In this document: piece by piece, positions 38,301 through 51,030 of the stretch
How the letters are laid out: the number at the start of each line of letters is the position of its first letter
Numbering within the stretch: position 1 is the first letter of the stretch
Notes under the pieces: model-generated
Databases searched by the model: none
Seen by the model: the letters and a program-made list of their open reading frames with translations, nothing else
What the model was told of the DNA's origin: nothing
From: Sphagnum compactum
Lineage: Eukaryota; Bryophyta; Sphagnopsida; Sphagnales
Direction: 5' to 3'
DNA: 64,000 nucleotides
Assembly (NCBI GenBank): GCA_965153455.1
Contig: OZ234498.1
Span: forward strand, 8,556,001-8,620,000
Program-made: the position numbers and the translations under genes

Positions 38301-40293
38301 AATGACAACACGATGTAACTTCCATAGTATACTCAAATATATATAATATGGAAATAAATGCCACCTATATAAAAAATTGGGTCTTAATGAGATTGTGTGA
38401 ACTTAAGATGATTCCATGTCCTAGTTTTGGTTCCAAATTGCACGAACAACTCTTTGTCTATTTATGCGATTGAGGTGACCAAGAAATACATGTGAATCAT
38501 GTCACTTCCTATTAATCATTGCGACATTCTCAAACTACAATTTTAGTCACTTGAGAATTAAAGATTATTCTTTATGTTTGTAGATGTTTATTATTGTAAA
38601 ATTGAGAGTTACTAGGCTCTATATATACCTAGTAGAGTATACATAGGGATACAATCATCAATGGCTTTGATGTTTGGCTCTATTTTTTTAGCCAACAACT
38701 TCTTACATATATTTCACACTATCTTATTTCCAACTTTCAAATCAATGATGTGGTAATGAGAATCTTGTAAAATTTTCATAGGTTTGTAATTTTTGCACAC
38801 ATCATTTGTCATGCATTTAAAACATGTATGAGACACAAATAGGATGAAGGAAGATTGCAAACTTATGTAAAACAAACCTCACACAATTCCCATCACCAAA
38901 TCGTTGGATGGAAAGTTTGTGATGTTTCATTTTTGTCAATACACATTGATCTCTAGTATATTTAATAACTCATAATTTTAAAGTTCATTAATTTTAGTGA
39001 TACAAACCCAAGTTTGTAAGGTTGTATTATTAGTAAAAAACTTTTGATCTTAATTTTACAACCAAAACCAAATGTAAATCGTAAGCACATTTCTTAGTTC
39101 CTAACAAGGAAAAGAATGTGAAAGTTTTGAAATGGGATTGAGATTAGCTCCTCAAGTTTATCTTACTCATGTCAAATTGCAAATCATAAGAAGAAAGTAA
39201 TTAATGACTTTGGAGAAAAAATGATGTACAACCAAGCCATGGGTTAATTCAAACACAAAATTCATCAGACTTGGGAGAAGGCATCACCTTCTCTATATTA
39301 TATTTTGTAGCTACTTGCAAGGGCTATTTGAAATGACAAAAATGTTAGTCTTGAAATGAGATTCACAAATTTTGTCAAGTTATGAAAGTTCAAAAGCTCA
39401 TAACTTCCTCATTTCTTATCCAAATTTGACATTTTAAAGGTTGAACTTGCACTCTTTAAAAATATCTTACCAATGCCATATCAAGTTTCTCAATCAAATT
39501 TGATTTGACGTTTCCAAACGTCATTTAAGTGATTGGAAATCATTTTGGAAATTTGCCTCACAACACTTCAAATGGCGATAACCTATGTTACAAATCTTTG
39601 TTTTGGGAAAATATGGCCCCATTTTATTATAGTACTACTCAAGAACTTTTTCAACAATCTAAAGTAGGCCAAAAATGAATTCAAAAATTCAAAGCATTTT
39701 CAAAACTACCCACTCCCAAAGCAAGATTAAATTGGGGCTCCTCTCTTGCGCTTCCACAAACTTCCCTTTCATCAAGGGATCGTGTTTTGATCTTTGCCTT
39801 GACTTAGATTCTTCCCAGCTTGTTTCCTTTGTCTTGCCCGAAACCTTGGTTGTGAGCCCAAGTTCATTATTTAATGGACAAATCAAAATCATATAACATA
39901 CACAGTGACATTCATAACAGTCAATCAAAGTTAAGTTTCAGTGTGATTTTGTGCCGAGAAAACATCTTTGTAAAAATTGTGTCTGACCTCCATGTGGATA
40001 AATAAGTGATACATGAAAATCTAATAGTCATTATATTGTCTATAAGATGTATAACACTCTAGCAAAATACTTCAAGTTAATAAGATGAGAGACATGGCAT
40101 AATTCAACAATTTTTCAATCACGAAACCAATCAATGTGGAATTCAGAATTTCAAAATATGTCAAACTTGAGCAAATACATAGTATCGGTTTAAACAACTT
40201 GATAGTATATACTAATTTCTAAATCACAGAGTGAGTGATGCCTACACTTTATTCAAACCAGAGACGTGTTCAGCATGTGAGACACAAAGATCA

Positions 40294-43200
40294 TCATGAA
40301 ATGCCAGGCCACAGGGTACATGATAAGCAAGAACAGCATGTGGTTTGTTGCACTCTGTCTTCTACATCAAACCAGTTTGGGTTATGGCCATTGGCTAGTA
40401 AAGGTTGTGTTTCATCACTGACTCTCTTTTTCTTTGGGATGGGGATCAGTTTAACAATTGCAGCTATAGGCAAGCTCATGAATCCAATGAACACTGTGAT
40501 CAACCATTGCTCCTTGTTTAATGGAACTGTGTTGGCAAACTTCCCCAGAAACTGTACCATAATGACCTGGAATACTATGGTGAAGCCAAGGATGAACAGG
40601 AAAATCTTGTTGTTCAAGGTGTGCTTGAAAACATTGAACTTCTCCATTTCTCGTGCATTCACCTCATTGAAGACCTGTAATGAATGCATAGAAAGTCACA
40701 GTAAACATAAGATGAGAAAAACAAATATGGTAAGCTAACAACATTAACATGAATTTTTCACATTTAACTGTCTCATGTACTGCAGAAAATCTGTGGACCA
40801 ATCCCAATAACAAGTACACTAAAGACAAGAAATGCCCACACCTGACAGAACACAAAAGCATTGAAGATCATGGTATTCAACAGCCTGTCTGCATTATCAT
40901 GATTCAGATGCAGAATCTCCTTTCCCATTGTCTGCAGAACAATGAGAACAGCCAACTGGTAGACTGCTTGCCCAATAATGTTACGCCACATCACATTGGT
41001 GATAAAGTTGCCATTGCGCCCCACTGGTGGTCTCTTCATCAATGCATTGTAGGGAGGCTCCGTTGCCAGCGCAAGAGCAGCAAGTGTATCCATGATCAGA
41101 TTCACCCAAAGTAGCTGCACCGCAGTGAGAGGTGCCGATCCTGAGCCCAGACAAAACTCAGTCTAACTTGTCACTGTAAACAAAGGTCTAGCAACTGCTC
41201 AAAATCTCCATAATTAGCAGAAGACATTTACCTGTGAGACAGGCGCAGGTGAAGTTCAAAATAAGTGCCACGAGGTTGACAGTAAGTTGGAACTGCACAA
41301 ATTTTTGAATGTTGGTGTACACTGAGCGGCCCCATTTGGCCACAGTCACAATTGTTGAAAAGTTGTCGTCCAAAATGACCACATCTGCACTCTCTTTTGC
41401 CACCTGATTCCCATCCAGATGGCTCATTTAGACTTTGTGGGTGTTGACAGTGTTAGTTGACAAGGAGCTCCAAGTGGACAGATTCAGAGATTGCAATTGA
41501 CAACTAAGAGAAACATCATGATTTTTACCTCAGTACCAGCAATACCCATAGCCAATCCAATATCAGCTTGATGCAGAGCAGGAGCATCATTAGTGCCATC
41601 CCCTGTGACAGCAACCACCTCCCCCATCTTCTGGAGCATATTTACCAACAGAAACTTGTCTGAAGGTGACGACCTTGCCATAACCTGCAAGGAAAAGAAT
41701 TATTCACACAAATCCCAACCTCACATACTGACAACCAAAAAAGGGTGAAGGTATTCATTCTGAGTTAGCATCAGCTTTTTCCTCAAGATCACAATACAAT
41801 ACTGGATCCTCGTAGAGGATTTTAGGTTAACCTGTAATTTGCGAATCCGTTCCTCCATTGCCACAGGGTCCATTGATAATAGCTTGCGAAACTCAGGTCC
41901 CTCAATAGCTTCTCTATCATCAATGAGAATGCCACACTCCCGGGCAATGGCCATGGCTGTGTGCAAGTTGTCACCTGTTACCATGCGCACCTTGATACCT
42001 GCTTCACGGCAAAGCCGTACAGCCTCTTTTGCCCCTGGGCGCAGCGGATCCTTAATTCCCACAATAGACACCAGTACAAAACCCTCATTGGGAATTGGCT
42101 CATGGCTGCCAGGAATCACTTCCACTTGCCTGAAGGCTAAACACAGTGTTCGCAGAGCTTCATCTGCAAAGCTTGTTATAACTCCATTCAGATGCTCTCT
42201 TTTTTGTTCATCCAGCTTGACAATGCTGCCATTTGCATCGATAGTCCTATCACATGACTGCAACACGATCTCTGAGGCCCCTTTCCAGTGGGCAATTAAC
42301 TCACCATTCTCAGGATGTTTCACAACAACTCCCATCATCTTCCATTTGGAATTGAAGGGCTCCATTTTCACCACCTCGCACTTGGAGCGAACTTCCTGGA
42401 AATTTCCACCCAACTTGAGACCAAACCCTAAAATTGCAGTGTCTGTGGGTGTACCAAGAAGAGATGGAGGTAAACCATCCTTGTTCTCTGAAATGTCCCC
42501 ATCAGAATTTATGAAAGCTCCCTCTACAAGTGTGTGTACAAGCTCGACTGGCAAATTGTCCTTCATCTTCCCAAATTCCTCATAAACTGATCCTGCAGCC
42601 CATGCCTTCACAACATTCATCTTATTTGAGGTCAGTGTCCCAGTCTTGTCGCTGCAGATTGTGGTAGCTGATCCCATGGTCTCACAGGCTGACAAATGAC
42701 GCACCAATGCCTTATCAGCCATCATCTTCTTCATGGCAAATGCAAGGGTAAGAGTAACTGCCAGTGGGAGGCCTTCAGGAACAGCCACAACTACAATAGT
42801 GACAGCTATTGCAAAATAGTCGACAGTCGTCAAAGCATCTTCTAACGACCAAACCTTCAGTGACTTTTTTGCATACAAAAACCTCCCTAACAGCACCAAG
42901 AATGTGAGTACCGCAAAGCCAACACCAATCTGACCAATGAGTGTTGCCACTCCACAGAGTTTCACTTGCAATGGAGTTTCGTCATCATCCTCTTCACCAA
43001 GTTTAGCCATGAGATGCCCCCACTCTGTGTTCATTCCAACCCCTGTCACGAGCATTTTACCACTACCGTCTTGCACCTTGGTTCCAGAGAGAAGAAATGG
43101 TTTACTTTCATCTTTTATACTTGGCTGACTCTCCCCAGTCATACTGGATTCATCGATCGTCACTGTGCAGCCAGAGACATAAAGCCCATCAGCAGGGACT

Positions 43201-44571
43201 TGGTCACCGATTTTCAAGTGGACAATATCACCCACCAACAGGTCAAAGATACAGATCTTCTGTCTGCACTTGTCTCGAGTGACATCTACAAATATCTTCT
43301 TCTTTTCCTTGTCAAGATCCCGAAACTGGAGCGATTGTTGGTAATCACTTACAGCAGTGACAAATACGACAAGAAAGACACTGAAAGCAATTCCAGCACC
43401 ATCATACCAGCCTTCCTCCCAACCCTCAGTGGGAATGCCAATGGCAAGGGAAACAACCGCACATATCGAGAGGATGATAAGAGTCATATCATGCCATGCC
43501 TCCAGCACAAAAACCCAAAATGCTTTTGGTGGCACCTCTGTGTATGTGTTGGTTCCAAATGCCTCATGTGTCTTATGAATTGCATCACTGCACAGTCCAT
43601 CACTTAGAGATGTTTGGAGCTTCTCTGCCACACCATCAACTCCATTGTTGTCCTCAAGAGCTCTTGTATCCTGACCTCCCACCATCTGTGCAAGTGATTT
43701 GACGTCGATATGGAAGTCATACTTGCATAATTCTCTGTTGATCTGAGCATGCTTTAACCCAGCTACAATCACAGCTAAAAACAAATAAGACTTGGGAAAG
43801 AGAGGAATTGCTACCTGGAAAGACCAAAAAAATGTCTGATTTGTAAACATGGAAAAAAATAAAATTGTGCACAATCTTAACAGCTTGTATTCTGCCAGGG
43901 ATTTGGAAACATGGGCAAAAAATACTGCCATTGAGGACTTTTCTAAACAAAATTTCAGCACAAGTGTTTTGCTTTTACCATCATGAAACCGCCAAGCTGC
44001 TTTCACTGCTTCGAGAGAAACTCTAAATTTTTGAAACTGCTGCAAAACACAACCCACAAAATCCCCAAATCCCTCAATTCTCTTCTTCTTCTTCTTCCTT
44101 GATGCAACGACAACAACAAGAACGAGCAAGCAAAAGAAAGATGCAAAGTGTATGGGTTTCGGGTTTAGGGTGGGGAATGATGGAGGAACGAGCAAGCAAA
44201 AGAAAGATGCAAAGTGTATGGGTTTCGGGTTTAGGGTGGGGAATGATGGAGGATGATGATTTTGTGTGTTGGGTGGTGTTGTGTTGTGTGGTAGAGTGTT
44301 GTAGTAGTGGTGATGGTGGTAGTACCTGGCGTGCTTCTTCTACTTCTTTTCTCTTCTTGAGGTCAGCAACGTATCGAAAGCGGCGTGAAGCATTCAACGT
44401 AAAGCTGGCTTTACGCCATCCCTCTAGAGCTTCTGAAGTTGATCCTTTGGGAGGAACCACGAACTTTTTCATCGAAGGCAGATTTTCTAGACCAGTAAAA
44501 GAAGAAGCACTGGAAGAACTCTGCTGCTCCTGCTGCTCCTGCTGCTGCGATGTCGCTGGTAAATCCTCCAT
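40294..44571 (-). CDS. Autoinhibited P2B-type Ca2+-ATPase (ACA family)
   Basis: A Ca2+ pump that exports Ca2+ from the cytosol and is released from autoinhibition by calmodulin. Seven coding exons, all GT-AG and in phase: 44571-44326, 44039-43979, 43762-41832, 41684-41529, 41403-41232, 41140-40842 and 40674-40294, giving about 1081 residues. An in-frame TGA 12 nt upstream of the ATG fixes the start. The N-terminus has a Gln/Ser-rich extension (1-25), then the likely calmodulin-binding autoinhibitory region with W52, [12 protein letters not shown] (63-74) and [14 protein letters not shown] (about 87-100). Catalytic motifs are intact: TGES 311-314, PEGL 431-434, DKTGT 474-478 with phosphorylated D474, KGASE, and TGDGTND 773-779. 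The membrane motif [18 protein letters not shown] in exon 6 is also present. N-terminal regulation is the plant ACA arrangement; animal PMCAs have it at the C-terminus. Few introns suggests kinship with the ACA1/2/4/7/11 type, not the intron-rich ACA8/9/10 type; this is inference. The membrane served (plasma membrane, ER or vacuole) cannot be read from the sequence. Confidence 0.96.
44121..44252. repeat. Exact-looking 66-bp tandem duplication in intron 1 of the Ca2+-ATPase gene
   Basis: The unit aacgagcaagcaaaagaaag ... gggtttagggtggggaatgatggagg occurs at 44121-44186 and 44187-44252 with no difference I can see, so the duplication is recent. It carries a GGGTTTAGGG telomere-like motif in each copy. 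Confidence 0.9.
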
Positions 44572-45290
44572 TGAAAATTTTCAACCAAAAACTCGCATAC
44601 TACTAGGGCCCATAGGTATCTCTCTGCTGCTGCTGCTGGCGTCTGTCTCCAGATTGCTACAAACTCCTGCAATGAAACTCCAAACCCAAAATCCTTGTCA
44701 AATTCATCACAAAATTCCTCTGCAAAACAAACAGATCCATCATCCCCTAGACAACATCAAAAAATTCAAAACCTGGTATTTTCTTCTTCTTCTTCTTCTT
44801 CTTTTGAAGATCTAGAAGAAGATCAAGGTGACATTGCACAATTCAAACTAACCCAAGAACAACCACCTCTCTCCTCCTTCTGCAGGCTCCATCCAGAAGA
44901 AGAAAAAAGAAACAAAAAAAAAAATCAAAAATTTTAATTAAAAAAAAGAACAACATACCAGAGATTTGGAACTCCGACAAAATTCCAGGAAATTTTTGCT
45001 TAGCTCCTCAACTCTTCTTCTTCTTCTTCTTCTTCTTGGTGTTGTTGTGGACGGTTTCCATATGTCGGTCGATTTTGAGCCGGACTTTCTGGAAGCTCAT
45101 CATCTCTCCACTTGCATCCAATTTCTTGGCAACTGAGGAGAAGCTCCGCATGCCTTGAGTATGTGGCCCATCTAAAAGAAAATTGAATGAAGAAAAGTCA
45201 AAAGGTGCCTTGCCGGTCTGGCTCAGCAAAAAATGGTTTTGGCCCAACATTTTTTTTTCCACAACATGCTGACTGACTGACTGACTGACG
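44572..45290 (-). promoter_or_regulatory. Upstream region of the Ca2+-ATPase gene
   Basis: Presumed promoter and leader. It contains two TTC/CTT runs on the plus strand (about 44781-44804 and 45013-45038), which are GAA-rich tracts in the sense of the gene, a common feature of plant leaders, and a (GACT)n run near 45270-45290. No TATA box stands out. Its minus-strand frame at 45008-45262 has no recognisable domain and ends in a polylysine tract from the microsatellite. Confidence 0.35.
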
Positions 45291-45464
45291 CTGGTTAGTA
45301 AAAGGTACAGCAGAGCCTAACACCTTGCCGGTTGATTGGCTACACAGGTTGATCGGGTCCTAGTAGCGAGTTGCTATCAGGTACCCACTACCTATAGTCT
45401 CTCATCTATTTGCAATCCCAATTTTAGTTTTATGGGCAGGGTTGGAAAACAATAGTGAACACTG

Positions 45465-45705
45465 CAATACCTTGGCAGCTTCTCCACAAATGTTTGTCGA
45501 ATAATTAATTAATTAATTAACTTTGAAATTTTTCATTTCCACAAATAAAATATTCTTGAAAGATTCAATATTGTGTGTGTGTGTGTGTGTGTGTGCGCAA
45601 TACCTTGGTAGCTTCTCCACAAATGTTTGTCGAATAATAATTAAATTAATTAATTAACTTTGAAATTTTTCATTTCCAGAAATAAAATATTCTTGAAGAT
45701 TCAAT

Positions 45706-45735
<30 letters not shown>
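45465..45735 (+). repeat. Tandem pair of AATTAATT-core repeats with GT microsatellites
   Basis: Two units of about 132-137 bp, nearly identical. Each runs caataccttgg.agcttctcc, acaaatgtttgtcgaataat, (aatt)n, actttgaaatttttcatttcc, aataaaatattcttga, attcaatatt and then a (GT)n tract. The second starts at about 45599. Confidence 0.85.
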
Positions 45736-45736
<1 letters not shown>

Positions 45737-48700
45737 TGTTAAATGAAATTTGTGATGTTACTCAATTGGCGATCATCCATAAGTATATATATAGCCAAAC
45801 ATGGCAATATTCAAAATACAAAAATAAATTTTTTTAAGCACCTTTTCATGTTTAGGCAATTTTGACAATTTTGGGAACTTTTATAATAATTTTTTTTTTC
45901 TGATGAATTTTTTAAACAGGGAATTTGCAACAGAATATTACTTTTTTTTAATATAAAAAACTCAGTGGTCCAAACTTCTCAGAACTTCACCAAAAACTAT
46001 TCCTCACGCGGAGAATTTTGTAGCACTCAAATAAAGGTGATCTAGGCACGATATTGTAAGGTCCAACGTGTTTTGGCGTGTGTGTGTGTGTGTGAAATTT
46101 TTGCAATGTTTCGCAAACCCCCAAAAAAATCGAGAATATTTTGCCATAGATGTCTGAAGTCACTTTGTTCGTCATTTTGAAGAAAATGTTATATTAAGTG
46201 AGAATATTTGCAGAGGATTAGTTTGCACTTAGTAATAAGTATGGGGTACATTCTAGGTATTATGAACCAATCAAGGATAAGAACTTAGTCTTTAATCGCA
46301 AATTATTCATAAGAATATCTTTGAAAACATCATTTTAAATTATTATTTCAATTTTTATGACACTAAGAAATGTTGCATTCTATTATCATGTAAAGGTGTA
46401 CATCAAAACTTCTATTGAAAAATGTTAGTTTTAAATTCGTTCAAATTATTTTAAAAGTTTTATGAGCATTAAAAACATTGGTGACATTGGTTTAAAGGTG
46501 TTTTGAGTATTTCATATTCATTATATTAATTTCAAATTTATTCAAATGCTTTTTAAATGCATTAAAAATATTTTTGTACATGTTCATCTAAAAATTTCAA
46601 CATTAAAATAAATATTCATGTATCACAATAAAATTAAGCAATGGTTATATCTTAGAAATGACTCCTTATACCCAATTTGGACATTACAAAAAAAATGTCA
46701 TTCCATCTATGAACACATTGAACCTAGTAGGTCAAGATGCCATTAGGTCGTATTGTAATGGATTTTATTAGGTTTCTTCAAAGGTAATGGGTGTTCATGT
46801 TGTTAATTTGCATCAGTAGCATTCTTTCTTGATCACCTTTGATTCACACCACAAGTGGAACTAGCCAAAATAATAATAAGAATGAAACACCAAAATTGAT
46901 TATGATTTGAAATTTTTATTGATGTGTTTGTATGCTTTTGGATTGTTGCATTAATAACTTCAATGAAGAAGCCTAAACCCTAACCAACAAGGTAGCTGAC
47001 TATTCTTACAAAACATTACCAATTGGGATTTTATGAAATGTTGGGACAAAACTATCAAAATGACTCTTGACCAATTAGACGTCGATTTGGAAGAGTAAGT
47101 TCAGTTGGATTGCAAATATTGATACAACTTTGGAAAGTTCTTTTCAATGGTTTACATTGTAATGTATTTTTATGTTCAATTTAGTTAAATAATCTAAAAA
47201 TCACATTCCTCCAAAATCACCCCCATGTGCGTGTGAAAAGTAATTTTGATTTCAAAATATGATTTTAGGAAATCTTGAAATTTTATGATTTCAATGTAGA
47301 GGCCACAAGGAAATACATAATATAGTTAGGGAAAAGGGTAGTGCCTCCTCCCAAATCCCAGCCATAATGAATCTTGTGAGTCCATGTGAACTTAGAATTA
47401 GTCCATGAACCAAAATTTGCTACAATTATAGTAACCATTTTTTTTTGTTTGGATTTGTGTAATTTGATCTGACCAAGAGTTTGATTTGAGAAGTCATCTT
47501 GTTCATGTTTTCATCTTGAAATGTTTGGCTCCTTTGTTTAATTGCAAAAAAGTTACAAAATTTGATTAAATTTTTTGCATTTCATTGCCAAAACTAGTCA
47601 AATAGTATTTTATTATTAAATTAAAATTTAGCAAATCATGAAGGTGCATCATTTGAGGTCTACATATTATTGAAAAGGATTGATGGGGATGGAATTTAGT
47701 TAAGATGTTAAAATTCAATTTTGGATAACATTTAATTAAGTTGACGATGAATTCCCACCTTGAAATAAATACCCACCATGTAGAAAAATTGACATTTCCT
47801 ACTTCTTCCTTTTTATCTTCCCCATCTTCCGTCCTACCTTCTTTACCCCACTCCTAATTGCTTCCTATTCCTTAAACCCCAACCTTCATTTTTTCTTTTC
47901 ATGGCCTTTAGTTAAGATGTTAAGACTTACTTATGGATGACATTTAATTGAGTTGAAAATTGGATTCCACCTTTGTATGGGTACATGTCATGTAATTTTT
48001 TTACCATTTCCTACTTCCTTCCTTTACCTCCTCCTTCTACCCCCCACCACCTAATTATTTCATATCCATTACACCTTTTTATATATATAAATTTGTGTCC
48101 TTTAATGAGCTAGTCCTCCTCTTTTTTTCCAATTTTTTTCTTCATTTGATAACAATTATGAAAAGCGAATAAGGAACACACAAAAGTAACATCTTCAGGA
48201 ATTGAGAGGAAAAGTAGCATTGGTAGAGCACATTGAGTAGCATATTCATGCCCAAAGTAGCCCACTCAATATCTTGTCTTTCCCCCACATTTTGGTTTTT
48301 TTATTAGAAAATAATTTCTTCTTATTCTTTTTCTTCCTTTGAGCCTAGCCCTCTAAGGTTATTGTAAAGCACATGAAAACTCAAACATGTGGACAACTCA
48401 TAAGACAACTTTGCAACATCTTTGTGTTCAAGATTGCCCATCAAAAACATTTTATATTTTCTCTCGTGTGGACTTATGTCATATGATATCACAACATAAG
48501 CTCTTAAATATAAGAGGAATAGTTACATTTTATTTTGGTGCTAGTAAATCACTAATTCTTATAAATTTTATAATTTCAAATTTTCATAACTCCTTCATGT
48601 ACCTATTGTACTACACTTGGTGGATTGTAATAGTGCAAATTGTGTCGCAAGACATCATGTTGTGGTGGTGCTTAGTTTAAAAAACAATGTGTGTAAATCA

Positions 48701-50634
48701 TCCATTCCATTATTGTGTTTAGTATTTACTTTAAGTTATATGGGCATTTCGAATCACAATTACTCAAATTACTCTATAACATCAATTTGAAGGTTTGGAT
48801 GTGAGTAACTCATACACACATGGCTTTAATTGTAAAATTAGAATCCACCATTCAACTACCAAATTTTACCTTTATGGACTATCTTTCCCATTTTGCTTCC
48901 CCTACTTTATTTATTTTTCAATTTTTTTCTTTTTGTGTCATGACCTTTTGTGATTATGGTTATGGTTGAATTGTGGTGTGTTAGGTTGTTGCTACAATTG
49001 TAGACAAATCTCAAAAAAAAAGAAAAGATGGTCAATTTGTTGTGGTTGTATTCCAACATGTACATGTTATAAATAATATGACTCATCAACAAGATGGTGG
49101 AAGTAGGCTAGGTAGATAACTAGGTTGTGAAGGGTATAATGTTTAATGATGAGTGAATAATGTGAGATTATTTTGCCTTAAATCATGTGTATGATGAACA
49201 TCATTTTAAACATTGCTTTTGAATGAGATGTTTTATTGTTATAATGGTTACTATGCAAGATCCATATTTTGTCTAAATGTGATATGTTTGCGGCGCCATG
49301 GGCTTATTTGTGATTTCAAGACATATTGCAATGATTAAAATGTTATTTTACGGCATGGTAACTAATGCAATGGAAAATATTTCCACATAAAAAATAACAT
49401 GACCATGGAAAACTTTTGAAGTGATTTTGTTAAGTAATCAACAAAATTTTCAAACCCATGTACTTTCAACAACCCACTATGAATCTTTTTTATAGGTAGC
49501 TTGAAATAATTTTTAAACAAGGGTTTCTAAGGATGTTTGCCTTTCTAAACTATATGCATTATAGATGAAAGAATTGCCCAACAACATGGTCCTTTCAATC
49601 TTCTGACAATTTTTTTTTTGTAGTATTATCCTTGAAATTAACTATTGTAAATGAAATACTAGTTTTGGTATGCTCAATTTGGATTACTAGTTGGTGGGAA
49701 TATAAAAAATTGAATGTTTTGGATCATTTGCTTTTGTTTATTAGCTTATCGAGTGGTGTAGGCAATGATCTTGGATTTGAAGTGAATGGGAATCAGTACT
49801 TGAAATATTACTCAAATTGGTGGATAGTATCTACCCTCGTTGATCCATATTGCAACAAATTTTACACAAACCACAAGGTGAAAGCAAAAGCATTATACAC
49901 AACAACATGAAGCAAATGCAAAAGGACATTGAACAAAGCTTTGCGGCCTTATAGAATTGATTTGCAATTGTATAAAACCTTTATTAAACAATGGGATAGG
50001 AACATAATTTCATATTTTTCATTGCATGTGTTGTTTCACATAATATGATAATAGAAGATGAGGAAAGTGAGGAATTGGAGCCATTTTTTGATGCAACCAA
50101 CATTCACATAAGGTGAGGGCTCTCTTTTGTTGAGTATGGAGATGACACTTAAGAAATAGAATGTAGATATGGACTTCAGATTGCACAATATTTTCATTTA
50201 TCATCTATGGATTTTTTTAAAAAGACAATGATTTCACATTTCAATATACATTGAACTTGCTTCAACATTTTATTTGAAATGCCACCATTTTTGATAGATT
50301 TAAATCACTATTAGCATGTTTCAAAGTTCTATGATGCAATATCCAAAGTTTAATGTTGAACAATTATTTCTTCTACATGTGTATCATTTGTTAAATCAAT
50401 GTTGTTCGTTGAAAGGGTTGCAATGGTTGCAAATTAAATAGCAAAATAAATGGAAGTATAAAAATTGGGCAAGTTTCAACGTTCAAGGCATCATTATTCA
50501 AACTTGCAACTTTTTAAACTCTTCAATCCTTTAGAGCTAAAAATATTCACAAGATTTTTCTGCCATCTATTATCATGGATGCCAATGCCATGGGGTTCAT
50601 TCGTTTGAATGTTCATTCGTGATTTGTAATGAAC

Positions 50635-51030
50635 TTGAATTTAACTTTTGGTTTAGTTTCAATTCATCCTTAGTTAGCTTTTAGTTAAGTTTAAGTTCAC
50701 TTCCAATTGACTATTAGTTCACTTTTAGTTAAGCCCTAATTCACTTTTAATTAACTCTTAGTTCACTTTTAATTAAGTCTTAATTCACTTCTAGTTAACT
50801 CTCAATTCATTTCTAGTTAACTCGTGGTTCACTTTCAAGTCATTTCCAATTAATTTTTAGCTCACTTTCAATGAATTTCCAATTAACTTTTAATTTATTT
50901 CATTTCACTTTTATTTAACTTTTAATTCACTTTTAGTTCATTTCCAATTAACTCTTAATTAACTTTTAGTTCATTTTTAATTAAATCTAAGTTCATTTTG
51001 AGTTGAGTTTTAGTTCATTCATAGTTCACA
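50635..51030 (+). repeat. Degenerate short tandem repeat, period about 13/26 bp
   Basis: Words such as ttcacttttagttaa, ctaattcacttttaattaa and tcacttctagttaactc recur about every 26 bp, with half-units of 13 bp, over nearly 400 bp. The strand bias and absence of longer open frames argue against coding. Confidence 0.8.

Larger units (their letters stand above)
28994..40293. other. Gene-free AT-rich interval
   Basis: No gene is supported. Between about 34.7 and 37.6 kb short words of the TTGCAACTA/CAACTAG type recur on both strands, suggesting an old short-period repeat. Segments near 38060-38300 (plus), 39370-39600 (minus) and 47030-47230 share words such as tttgattgaaaagtttgatatggcattgg and atgagttatgacccttcaaa, suggesting copies of one decayed retroelement. 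A short frame at 39675-39896 has no recognisable domain. The last few hundred bases before 40294 should include the 3' UTR of the Ca2+-ATPase gene. Confidence 0.5.

Noticed and set aside
41839-42585. A 248-codon plus-strand frame
   Set aside because: It is the complement of the Ca2+-ATPase large exon, whose minus-strand protein is clearly conserved.
49632-49910. A 92-codon plus-strand frame
   Set aside because: AT-rich codons, no domain, no neighbouring exon and no homologue I recognise.
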